From NCBI GenBank assembly GCA_010024485.1, contig RGGX01000085.1:1-5714 (forward strand): 5,714 nucleotides of DNA, given 5' to 3'. Numbering within the stretch: the stretch's first letter is position 1; each line of letters starts with the position of its first letter. The translations under genes and the position numbers were made by a program. The DNA comes from Actinomycetota bacterium. GTDB taxonomy: Bacteria > Actinomycetota > Acidimicrobiia > Acidimicrobiales > Ilumatobacteraceae. This document shows positions 1 through 5,714 of the stretch, piece after piece. The notes beneath the pieces were generated by a model, which saw nothing but the letters and a program-made list of their open reading frames with translations, was not told the DNA's origin and ran no database searches.

Positions 1-1082
1 TTGTACGGGCTGATGAACGGGATGCCCATCGTCAAGATGTCGGTCTGGCCCTCGACCGGCACGATGTGCTGGGCGTGGACGTGCTCGAGGGTCCGCTCGT
101 GGACGGTCTCGGTGAAACCGGCCTGCACGCTCGTCATGGCGTAGGGGGCCTCGATCGAGTGGAACACGCGGCGGGCGAGTCGACGCGGGGTGCGGTCGAG
201 CACCTTCGACGTTGCCAGGAAGGTGGCCCGGTCGCGTCCCGTCCACTCCCACTCCCGCTTGGACAGGAAGTCGAAGGGGGAGGGGAAGGCATCGTTGTTG
301 ATGGTCGACTCGACCTGGAACACCTTCGGGCCGTTGTCGCGGAGGACGGCGCCCATCCTCCAGATCGAGTGGTGCAGCGCGGAGTGATGGCGGTCCATCA
401 GGCTCCGGGTGTTCTGGAGGGACTCCGGATTGTGATGGTGCGAGAGGCATCGGTAGGAGGCCACCCCGGTCACCAGCGACTTCCAGCCGCCGTCCATGGC
501 GACCTGGTTGACATTCGCGTAGACGACCAGGTCTGACTCGGCCACCCGACGGTTGATCTCGAGTATCTCCCCGTGGTCGGTCTCGCCGAGGACGGTCAGG
601 TTCTCGTGGTCCTCCGCATCGTGCTGGTACAGGGCCCCACTCGGGTGGAAGGCGTCGAAGATCCGATCACCCAGGACATGGCGCAGCTCGTAGTCGTGCA
701 TCCTGCGGTGCAGGCCGAGCGCGGCGATGATGTGCACGTCGTCGACCCCGGCCTCGGCGGCCATCTCCAGCACCGCCTCGATGATGCGCTGCCGCGAGTC
801 GGGTCGACGCATCTTGGGGAGCGACAGGCTCGCGTCATCGAAGCAGATCGTGAGCTTCATGTCCGGTCTGAGCAGCTCGGGGAGCGGCTCCATGTCGAGG
901 GGCTCGACCAGCGCGCGACGGATGGCGGCGTCGGGGTCGGCGAGGCCCGGAAGCGGCTCGGCCGGGTAGATCACCCGCGAGCGGTCCGCGGGCAGGCGCT
1001 CGAGGCTGAACCGTTCGCCGTGCCAGAACAGCATGGGTGGCGTCGATCTGTCGACGTCGAGGACGAATCCGGGTCGTGGCAT
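1..1082 (-). CDS. LarA-like (lactate racemase / DUF2088 domain) protein, 3' end cut by window edge
   Basis: Partial gene: 360 N-terminal residues are present and the frame is still open at position 1. ATG is at 1082-1080, overlaps the upstream gene's stop by one base (TGATG), and has an AGGAGG ribosome site at 1096-1091, 8 nt upstream. Seen: a TICFDD strand (res 78-83), GLHRRM (123-128), INRRVAESDL, a GGWKS loop (199-202) and SHHHNP (214-219). In known LarA of Lactobacillus plantarum, His108 and His174 are the catalytic acid/bases, Lys184 is covalently joined to the nickel-pincer nucleotide, and His200 binds nickel. Here His125, Lys201 and His217 fall at identical spacings (76 and 16 residues), while the His174 position is Val191. 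Inference: a cytosolic nickel-pincer racemase/epimerase-like enzyme on a 2-hydroxy-acid-like or other substrate, not necessarily lactate. No cofactor-synthesis genes (larB, larC, larE) are in the window. Family assignment is firm; the reaction is unknown. Confidence 0.85.
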   Translation of the reverse strand, partial: MPRPGFVLDVDRSTPPMLFWHGERFSLERLPADRSRVIYPAEPLPGLADPDAAIRRALVEPLDMEPLPELLRPDMKLTICFDDASLSLPKMRRPDSRQRIIEAVLEMAAEAGVDDVHIIAALGLHRRMHDYELRHVLGDRIFDAFHPSGALYQHDAEDHENLTVLGETDHGEILEINRRVAESDLVVYANVNQVAMDGGWKSLVTGVASYRCLSHHHNPESLQNTRSLMDRHHSALHHSIWRMGAVLRDNGPKVFQVESTINNDAFPSPFDFLSKREWEWTGRDRATFLATSKVLDRTPRRLARRVFHSIEAPYAMTSVQAGFTETVHERTLEHVHAQHIVPVEGQTDILTMGIPFISPY

Positions 1083-2281
1083 CAGTTGCCCCTCCTGAGG
1101 TCGAATGCGATCTTGACGGCGCCACGTCGACCGGCCTCCGCCGCGTGGGCGAGGGCGTCGACGTGACGTTCGATCGGGTAGGTGGCCGAGAGCAGTCGTT
1201 CAACCCCCGACGAGAGAGCGAGGTCGATGGCCAGGGAGAAGGTCCTGGCAGCGGTGCCGTCGTCGAGGATCTCTGTCCCGTAGGTGTAGCAGCCGCGAAG
1301 TTCGGTCTCGCGGTGCCACAGCGGCGTCATGTCGAGTGAGATGTCGGCGGGCATACCGAGGAGGACCACCCGCCCGCGGGGTCGTGTCATGGAGATGCTC
1401 TCCGCGATCGAGTCCGACGACCCGACGGCGTCGACCAGGCAGTGCGCGCCACTCGAGAGGTGTCGTCCGATGACGTGCGAGCCGGTCCGTCGACGAATCG
1501 CGGCGGCGAGATCCCCGGAGCGCACTACCTCGGCGGCACCGAGGGCTCGGGCGATGGCGAACTGATGCGGGTAGCGGGCACCGACCACGACGTCAGCCTC
1601 GGGGACGTGGGCTCGGAGCGCCGCGACGGTCGCGAGGCCCATGGTGCCGGCGCCGAGCACGCCGACGACCAACGGACCTCGTTCGAGGAGGTCGGCCCGG
1701 CGGAGCGCGTCGCGGACGCTGAAGGCCGCGTGGACACCACCGGCCAGGGGTTCGACGAGCACGGCTGCCTCGTCGCTCAGCTCGTCGGGCACGGCGTGGA
1801 GCTGTGACTCATGAGCCCAGAACCACGGGGCCCAGCCGCCACCGGTGGAGTTGCAGAAGCCGGTCTGGATACCGGGTTCGAGCGGTCCGGTCACAAGATG
1901 CCGGTAGTCGTCGCCGTCGCCGGGTGCGGCCTCGGGGGACGGTGGGACCGCGCCGCGCGCCGCGTGGCCGAGAACCGGTTCGATCACGACCCGTGAGCCG
2001 TCGTCGCGTCGGCCGACGACCTCGTGGCCCGGCACGAAGGGGAACGAGACCCAGTCCTCGAAGTAGGCGGACGCTCGTCCGTCGGCGAGCGCGAGGTCGG
2101 ACCCGCAGATGCCCGACAGGACGGTGTCGATCCGCTCCCAGCCGGGTCCCGGCTGGTCGGGGTCATCGATCTCGCCGAGCGTCAGTGGGCCGACGCGTGT
2201 CGCCGAGCGCGCGCTCACCGTGGAGATGAGGCGGGCCGCGCCGAATCGGGGCACGCTGCGCTGGACGCTCAGGGCCCTCAT
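1082..2281 (-). CDS. Medium-chain (MDR) zinc-type alcohol dehydrogenase-like protein
   Basis: 399 residues, a usual length for the threonine/alcohol dehydrogenase branch of the MDR superfamily, which oxidises alcohols or reduces carbonyls with NAD(P). Seen in order: the catalytic-zinc motif SGICGSD with Cys59, GHEVVG with His86 and Glu87, EPLAGG with Glu177 (a common further ligand), then the Rossmann dinucleotide motif GAGTMG (210-215) and a typical C-terminal half. The structural-zinc lobe (about 105-128) has none of the usual four cysteines: the expected positions carry His, Ser, Ala and Asp/Tyr. The catalytic site therefore looks intact while the structural zinc is probably absent. ATG at 2281-2279 overlaps the upstream stop by 4 nt (ATGA) and has GGAG 6 nt upstream (2291-2288); the N-terminus MRALSV fits the family start. 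It is sandwiched between the acyl reductase fusion and the LarA-like gene, so it probably acts on the same metabolite. Substrate unknown. Confidence 0.88.
   Translation of the reverse strand: MRALSVQRSVPRFGAARLISTVSARSATRVGPLTLGEIDDPDQPGPGWERIDTVLSGICGSDLALADGRASAYFEDWVSFPFVPGHEVVGRRDDGSRVVIEPVLGHAARGAVPPSPEAAPGDGDDYRHLVTGPLEPGIQTGFCNSTGGGWAPWFWAHESQLHAVPDELSDEAAVLVEPLAGGVHAAFSVRDALRRADLLERGPLVVGVLGAGTMGLATVAALRAHVPEADVVVGARYPHQFAIARALGAAEVVRSGDLAAAIRRRTGSHVIGRHLSSGAHCLVDAVGSSDSIAESISMTRPRGRVVLLGMPADISLDMTPLWHRETELRGCYTYGTEILDDGTAARTFSLAIDLALSSGVERLLSATYPIERHVDALAHAAEAGRRGAVKIAFDLRRGN
1091..1096 (-). promoter_or_regulatory. Strong ribosome binding site for the LarA-like gene
   Basis: The minus strand reads AGGAGG, a full Shine-Dalgarno core, 8 nt before the ATG at 1082 and inside the 3' end of the dehydrogenase gene. 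It fixes the start of the LarA-like gene and, with the TGATG stop/start overlap, supports translational coupling plus strong independent initiation. Confidence 0.75.
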
Positions 2282-4617
2282 CGCCCACTCCGTCGGAGCC
2301 GTTCATCGCCGAAGGGGGCGATGGGGAGCAGGGGCCTCGGACCTCCGGAGGCCTTCGACCAGTGCTCGACCAGCCAGCCCCGCTTCCGGGCGATGGCGGC
2401 CAGTCGGGTCTCGGGGTTGACCGCCACCGGGAAGCCGACGGCCTCGAAGAGCGGGAGGTCCGAGGAGGAGTCCGCGTACGCGACGCACTCATCGAGTCTG
2501 AAGCCCTCGGCCTCGCAGTAGTCGGCGAGGAGTTGGGCGCGGGCCTCACCCGTCGGTGGGACCGAGGTCATCTCCCCGGTGAGGGTGCCGTCGTCGCGGA
2601 CGCTCATCTCGGCGGCGACGATCTCATCGAAGAGCGGCCTGAGGCCGGCGACGTTGAAGTCGAGGGCCCCCGTGATCAGGATCGTGCGGTGGCCGGCGGC
2701 ACGGTGCTCCCTGACCCTCCGGATGCCCTCCGGGAAGCTCTTGGTGAGCACGAGATGGGTCATCATCTCGTTCACGTCCTCCTCGATCTGCTCGATGGGG
2801 GCGTGCTCGTAGCGGCGGTAGAAGTGCCGCAGGAAGTCGGTGCGGTCCCTCCGGTCGAGCCGGAGCAGCGAGGGGGCCTCGGCGAGGGTGCGCGCGATGT
2901 AGCGCAGGCGCTCTCCGCGGTCGAGTCGACGGGTGGCGAGCCAGGAGTAGTTGGCGACCACATTGGATGCGATCAGGGTGTTCTCGAGGTCGAAGGCGGC
3001 GACATGTCGCGCGGGGTCGAGCACCTGCCGTCGGAGACGAGCGGATCGGTCGGTGGTCTTGGCCCGCCCCGGGGTGGTCTTCACACGGGCGTGCTCGATG
3101 ATCGACGGGAGGTGGATCTCGTTGATGTAGGTCGCCCAGTCGACGAGCCGGGGGTCGAAGGCGAAGTCCTGACGGTCGGTCTCGGGGAGCCGCTCCCACA
3201 GTTCCAGCAGGTTGTCGACCTGGTAGATCGCCTCGCACTCGGTGTAGAGGCCGTAGAGCTCGACGTACTCGAGCGCGCGCTCGACCTCCATGCGGCGCGT
3301 CTCGAGATTGGCAGCCAACTCGGCCTGGCGTCCGCGCAGGGGGAGGGCCTGGAGCGCGGATTCGGCGCGGGTGATGACGGATTTGGCCCTGGTGAGCTGG
3401 GTCTGGACCCGTCCGCGGCCCGGGAAGCTCCACTCGGGGACGATGATGGGCTGCCCCTCGTTGTCGTAGAGCGGGTGGGCGGTGAACCAACTGCTCACGT
3501 TGTCCACCAGGGCGCGATAGCGGAGCGGGTTGATCCCGCCGGAGGCCACCTGGGTGATGGGAGGGGCTTCCTCGGGGCCGGCGGCGGCGACGGCGACGAT
3601 CGCGGCCACCACCATGTCGACCGGGATCACGTCGATGGTGCCCTCGGGGACGCCGGGGAACTCCTTGAGGAGGCCTCGCGCGTAGGACAGGATCACCGGC
3701 TCGGCCATGCGGAAGCCGCGGATCCAGCCGGGTCGGGGTTCGGCCCAGGCCGACTCGATGATCGATGGGCGCACGATCGACACCGGCACCTGTCCCCGGG
3801 TCTCGGTCAGCGCCTGCTCACCGAGGGCCTTCGTGAAGGCGTAGGCGTCCGGCCAACCGACACTCGCGGCCCGGGCGCGGCCGGCGGTCACGAGTTGGTC
3901 GCGAACCCAGCGGTTGCGCAGCTGCTCGGTCTTGGCGGCGAGGGCGGGTGCACCAGCGGCTCCCAGTTCGGCCCGCGCCCTCTTGCGGAACTCGCGCAGC
4001 CGCTCGGGGCGCCGGCTCTCGGCCTCGGTGTCGCCCTTCAGGCGTCGCGCGGAGGTGACCTCGTCGCGCCAGCCGAGACCGATGTCGAAGGGGCCCTCGC
4101 TCACCAGCTGCTCGGGGGCGGTTCCGCGTCGATTGCCGGCCACGTAGCACGTGGAGACGGCCACGAGGTGGGGGGTGATGTCGAGATCGGCGCAGAGGGC
4201 GGCGATACGGGTGGGGCCGAGGAGGTTGATCTCGACGGCCTGATCGAGGGGGGAGTCGAAGGAGACGGTCGCCGCGGAGTGGATCACGATGTCGACGGTG
4301 GCGAAGACCTCGCGAGCGTCGGCGTCGAGGCCGAGCCCGTCGCTGGACACGTCGCCGGCGATGGTGGTGACCCGTCGAGCCGTGAGCTCGGCGAATCCCT
4401 CCTTGCCGTGTTCCTCCCGCAGACGGTCGAAGGCGTCGTTGGAGAGGAGTTCGCGTTCGGTGCGGCGGGCCGCCGCCGTTCGACGCCCGTCCCGCACGAG
4501 GAGCACGAGCTCGCAGTCGGGGACACATCGGAGCAGACGCTCCACGAGAGCCGTACCGACGAACCCGGTCGCGCCGGTGATGGCGATCCTCTTTCCGGCG
4601 AGCGACTCGGCGATCAC
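2278..4617 (-). CDS. Fatty-acyl-CoA-reductase-like SDR fused to a HAD-IB phosphatase-like domain
   Basis: 779 residues from a GTG at 4617-4615. Residues ~8-350 form an extended SDR / NAD_binding_4 (male sterility, FAR) domain: GATGFVG (15-21) binds NAD(P), then HSAATVSF, STCYVAG (155-161), and Tyr259/Lys263 in YAFTK, the SDR catalytic pair. Residues ~360-515 resemble the FAR C-terminal region (a conserved NPL, then FDPRLVDWATYINE near 488-501), with a helical charged stretch at about 405-460. Residues ~540-750 are HAD-IB (SerB-like): motif I FDLENTL (nucleophile Asp543), motif II ILITGA (Thr649), motif IV ADSSSDLPLF (Asp716, Asp720). FAR enzymes reduce acyl-CoA to aldehyde or alcohol; the phosphatase substrate is unknown. 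Odd: the second motif I Asp is Glu545, and motif III appears to be Arg693 rather than Lys. An in-frame ATG at 4665 exists, but would put the palindrome inside the gene; GTG sits directly before the family-typical N-terminus. First gene of a three-gene operon; its stop overlaps the next start. Confidence 0.85.
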   Translation of the reverse strand: MIAESLAGKRIAITGATGFVGTALVERLLRCVPDCELVLLVRDGRRTAAARRTERELLSNDAFDRLREEHGKEGFAELTARRVTTIAGDVSSDGLGLDADAREVFATVDIVIHSAATVSFDSPLDQAVEINLLGPTRIAALCADLDITPHLVAVSTCYVAGNRRGTAPEQLVSEGPFDIGLGWRDEVTSARRLKGDTEAESRRPERLREFRKRARAELGAAGAPALAAKTEQLRNRWVRDQLVTAGRARAASVGWPDAYAFTKALGEQALTETRGQVPVSIVRPSIIESAWAEPRPGWIRGFRMAEPVILSYARGLLKEFPGVPEGTIDVIPVDMVVAAIVAVAAAGPEEAPPITQVASGGINPLRYRALVDNVSSWFTAHPLYDNEGQPIIVPEWSFPGRGRVQTQLTRAKSVITRAESALQALPLRGRQAELAANLETRRMEVERALEYVELYGLYTECEAIYQVDNLLELWERLPETDRQDFAFDPRLVDWATYINEIHLPSIIEHARVKTTPGRAKTTDRSARLRRQVLDPARHVAAFDLENTLIASNVVANYSWLATRRLDRGERLRYIARTLAEAPSLLRLDRRDRTDFLRHFYRRYEHAPIEQIEEDVNEMMTHLVLTKSFPEGIRRVREHRAAGHRTILITGALDFNVAGLRPLFDEIVAAEMSVRDDGTLTGEMTSVPPTGEARAQLLADYCEAEGFRLDECVAYADSSSDLPLFEAVGFPVAVNPETRLAAIARKRGWLVEHWSKASGGPRPLLPIAPFGDERLRRSGR

Positions 4618-4623
4618 GCCCCT

Positions 4624-4630
4624 ATGTCTA
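4624..4630 (-). promoter_or_regulatory. Possible -10 element for a leaderless operon transcript
   Basis: The minus strand reads TAGACAT here, an imperfect actinobacterial -10. A transcript starting about 7 nt downstream would begin at or next to the GTG at 4617. That gene has no usable ribosome site: AGGGG is present but only about 1 nt from GTG. A leaderless message would explain this. No convincing -35 is seen, and the palindrome occupies the spacer and -35 zone. Confidence 0.3.
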
Positions 4631-4638
4631 TCAGACTC

Positions 4639-4654
4639 TCTACCAAGTGGTAGA
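4639..4654. promoter_or_regulatory. 16-bp palindrome, likely TetR operator
   Basis: TCTACCAAGTGGTAGA: two 7-base arms (TCTACCA / TGGTAGA) form a perfect inverted repeat around an AG spacer. It lies in the 65-bp divergent region between the acyl reductase start (4617) and the TetR start (4683). Size, symmetry and placement fit a TetR-family dimer site. Binding here would block the promoter of the operon and probably that of the regulator itself. Operator function is inferred. Confidence 0.6.
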
Positions 4655-4682
4655 CGACGGCCCATGGTGCGAGACTGTGCGC

Positions 4683-5276
4683 GTGCCGGAACGTCCCACT
4701 CGCGAACGGATCCTCGACGAGGCCGTCGACCTCTTCGGGTTCCGAGGGGTGGAGGCGGTTTCGCTCGACGAGATCGCCCGCGCCGTCGGCGTGCGCAAGC
4801 AGTCCGTCCTCTACTGGTTCCCCTCCAAGGAGGCCCTGGTCGCCGCGGTCCTCGACACCGTGGCCGATGAGCTGATTGTGGTGATCTCCGCTGCGATCCG
4901 AGCCTCGGACGACGACCCGCTGGTGCGGATCGACGCGGTCATCCGAGCGGTCTTCGGCCCGGCGGTCCGGCGTCCGGCGCTGCTCGGACTGGTGCGGGAG
5001 CTCGGACGCCTCGACCCCGAGCTGGTCGATCGACTCCGCTCGCGGGTGCAGCCGCTCGTGGAGGCGTGCGTGCGCTACCTCGAGGACGAGATGGGCCGGG
5101 GTCGGCTCCGCCGCGCCGACCCGCGGTTGGTCGCCGCTCTCGCCTACGCCACCGTGACCGGGATCGCCACCGAACCCGAAGCCCTCGAGACGGTCGGTTG
5201 GCAGCGGGACCTCGCCGGACTGCGCCGACTCCGCGACGAGCTCCGATCCTTCATCCGGGCCGCCCTGGCGCCCTGA
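4683..5276 (+). CDS. TetR-family transcriptional regulator
   Basis: About 197 residues, normal for TetR repressors, which are dimeric DNA-binding proteins released by small-molecule ligands. Seen: helix 1 TRERILDEAVDLFGFRG (6-22) and a helix-turn-helix from LDEIARAVGVRKQSVLYWF (28-46), followed by PSKEALV, the classic end of the TetR DNA-binding domain. Residues ~55-190 are a variable, mostly helical ligand/dimer domain rich in Leu, Arg and Asp; its ligand cannot be inferred. Start is uncertain: GTG codons at 4647, 4677 and 4683 are in frame, none has a good ribosome site, and the first lies inside the 16-bp palindrome; 4683 gives the most family-like N-terminus (PERPTRERIL). It is divergent from the acyl reductase operon, the usual arrangement for a local repressor that also controls itself. 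It ends 3 bp from the end of the convergent ddl gene. Confidence 0.9.
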   Translation: MPERPTRERILDEAVDLFGFRGVEAVSLDEIARAVGVRKQSVLYWFPSKEALVAAVLDTVADELIVVISAAIRASDDDPLVRIDAVIRAVFGPAVRRPALLGLVRELGRLDPELVDRLRSRVQPLVEACVRYLEDEMGRGRLRRADPRLVAALAYATVTGIATEPEALETVGWQRDLAGLRRLRDELRSFIRAALAP

Positions 5277-5279
5277 GTC

Positions 5280-5714
5280 TCAGAAGTCGACGCGCCGGGG
5301 TCGGGCCGCGTGGCGCTCGAGGGCGAGCTCGATGAGCCGTTCGATGATCTCGCCGTACGGCACACCGGAGGCCTCCATCATCTTCGGGAACATCGAGATC
5401 GGGGTGAAGCCCGGCATGGTGTTCACCTCGTTGAGGAGGACCCCTCGGCCGTCATCGGAGAGGAAGAAGTCGCAGCGCGCGAGACCGTCGCAGCGCAGGG
5501 CGCGGAACGCCTGGCGAGCGAGATCGCGCACTCGCTCGACGGTCGGCTCGTCGAGGTCAGCGGGCACCACAGTCCGCGACCGACCGTCGAGGTACTTGTC
5601 GGCGTAGGAGTAGAAGTGATCGCCCGGGATGATCTCGCCGGGCGCGGATATGAACGGATCGTCAGATCCGAGCACCGCCACCTCGATCTCGCGCCCACCG
5701 ATGGCCTCCTCGAT
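5280..5714 (-). CDS. ddl: D-alanine--D-alanine ligase, C-terminal part (5' end beyond window)
   Basis: 144 C-terminal residues plus a TGA stop at 5282-5280; the frame is open through the right edge, so the N-terminal domain and start are missing. A GTG at 5681 lies inside the gene and is not the start: in-frame residues upstream (IEEAIGGREIEVAVLG) are the conserved ATP-grasp segment. Also seen: GDHFYSYADKYLDG, the ligase loop that closes over the active site; CDGLARCDFF with the Mg-binding Asp; LNEVNTMPGFT with the Glu and Asn metal ligands; and the FPKMMEASG ending. Known role: ATP-dependent joining of two D-alanines in the cytosol for peptidoglycan precursor synthesis, the target of cycloserine. 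All visible catalytic motifs are intact. Convergent with the TetR gene, with a 3-bp gap, and probably functionally unrelated to it. Confidence 0.93.
   Translation of the reverse strand: MEEAIGGREIEVAVLGSDDPFISAPGEIIPGDHFYSYADKYLDGRSRTVVPADLDEPTVERVRDLARQAFRALRCDGLARCDFFLSDDGRGVLLNEVNTMPGFTPISMFPKMMEASGVPYGEIIERLIELALERHAARPRRVDF

Noticed and set aside
1..1082. Naming the LarA-like gene larA (lactate racemase).
   Set aside because: The His174-equivalent is Val, the operon context is not lactate metabolism, and the family has members with other substrates.
66..1166. Plus-strand open frames (66-536 and 573-1166) suggesting genes on that strand.
   Set aside because: The minus strand holds a continuous LarA-like frame from 1082 to the left edge with conserved motifs and a strong ribosome site; the plus-strand frames show no domain.
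835..1203. A minus-strand frame of 122 residues across the dehydrogenase/LarA-like junction.
   Set aside because: It is out of frame with both real genes and is an Arg/Pro-rich low-complexity shadow.
2362..4653. A 763-residue open frame on the plus strand opposite the acyl reductase fusion.
   Set aside because: It is a mirror of a well-supported gene with clear domains. Its translation is a Gly/Val/Glu/Asp/Leu-rich string without recognisable motifs, as expected antisense to high-GC coding DNA.
4615..4665. ATG at 4665 as the start of the acyl reductase fusion.
   Set aside because: It adds 16 residues unlike the family N-terminus, has no ribosome site, and would place the palindrome within the coding region.
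5280..5681. A complete 133-residue protein starting at GTG 5681.
   Set aside because: The frame stays open to the right edge and the upstream residues match conserved D-Ala-D-Ala ligase sequence, so this is the tail of a longer gene.

Overview
The window is GC-rich and almost entirely coding, with GTG starts, genes packed with overlapping stop/start codons, and very long spurious antisense reading frames. This points to a high-GC actinobacterium; Acidimicrobiia or a relative is possible, but nothing here fixes the taxon. No rRNA, tRNA, CRISPR array, insertion sequence or phage gene was seen, and base use looks even throughout.

Layout, left to right. (1) Positions 1-1082, minus strand: N-terminal 360 residues of a LarA-like (lactate racemase / DUF2088) protein, cut by the left edge. 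(2) 1082-2281, minus: a medium-chain (MDR) alcohol-dehydrogenase-like protein. (3) 2278-4617, minus: a large fusion of a fatty-acyl-CoA-reductase-like NAD(P) domain, a FAR-C-like middle region and a HAD-IB phosphatase-like domain. (4) 4618-4682: a 65-bp divergent intergenic region with a 16-bp near-perfect palindrome. (5) 4683-5276, plus: a TetR-family regulator. (6) 5280-5714, minus: the C-terminal 144 residues of a D-alanine--D-alanine ligase, cut by the right edge.

Genes 3, 2 and 1 are transcribed in that order as one tightly coupled operon (an ATGA overlap, then a TGATG overlap), probably repressed by the divergent TetR protein through the palindrome. The domains suggest a reductive or oxidative pathway on an acyl or hydroxy compound: reduction of an activated acyl group, a phosphatase-like step, an NAD(P)-dependent alcohol/carbonyl step, and a nickel-pincer-type racemase/epimerase-like step. 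The substrate cannot be read from the sequence. The ddl gene is probably an unrelated housekeeping neighbour.

Three operon proteins depart from textbook active sites. The LarA-like protein keeps the cofactor lysine, the nickel histidine and one catalytic histidine at exact LarA spacing but has Val at the second catalytic histidine. The MDR protein has lost the structural-zinc cysteines. The HAD domain has DxE instead of DxD and probably Arg for the motif III Lys. These, together with the operon as a unit, are the most promising leads in the window.
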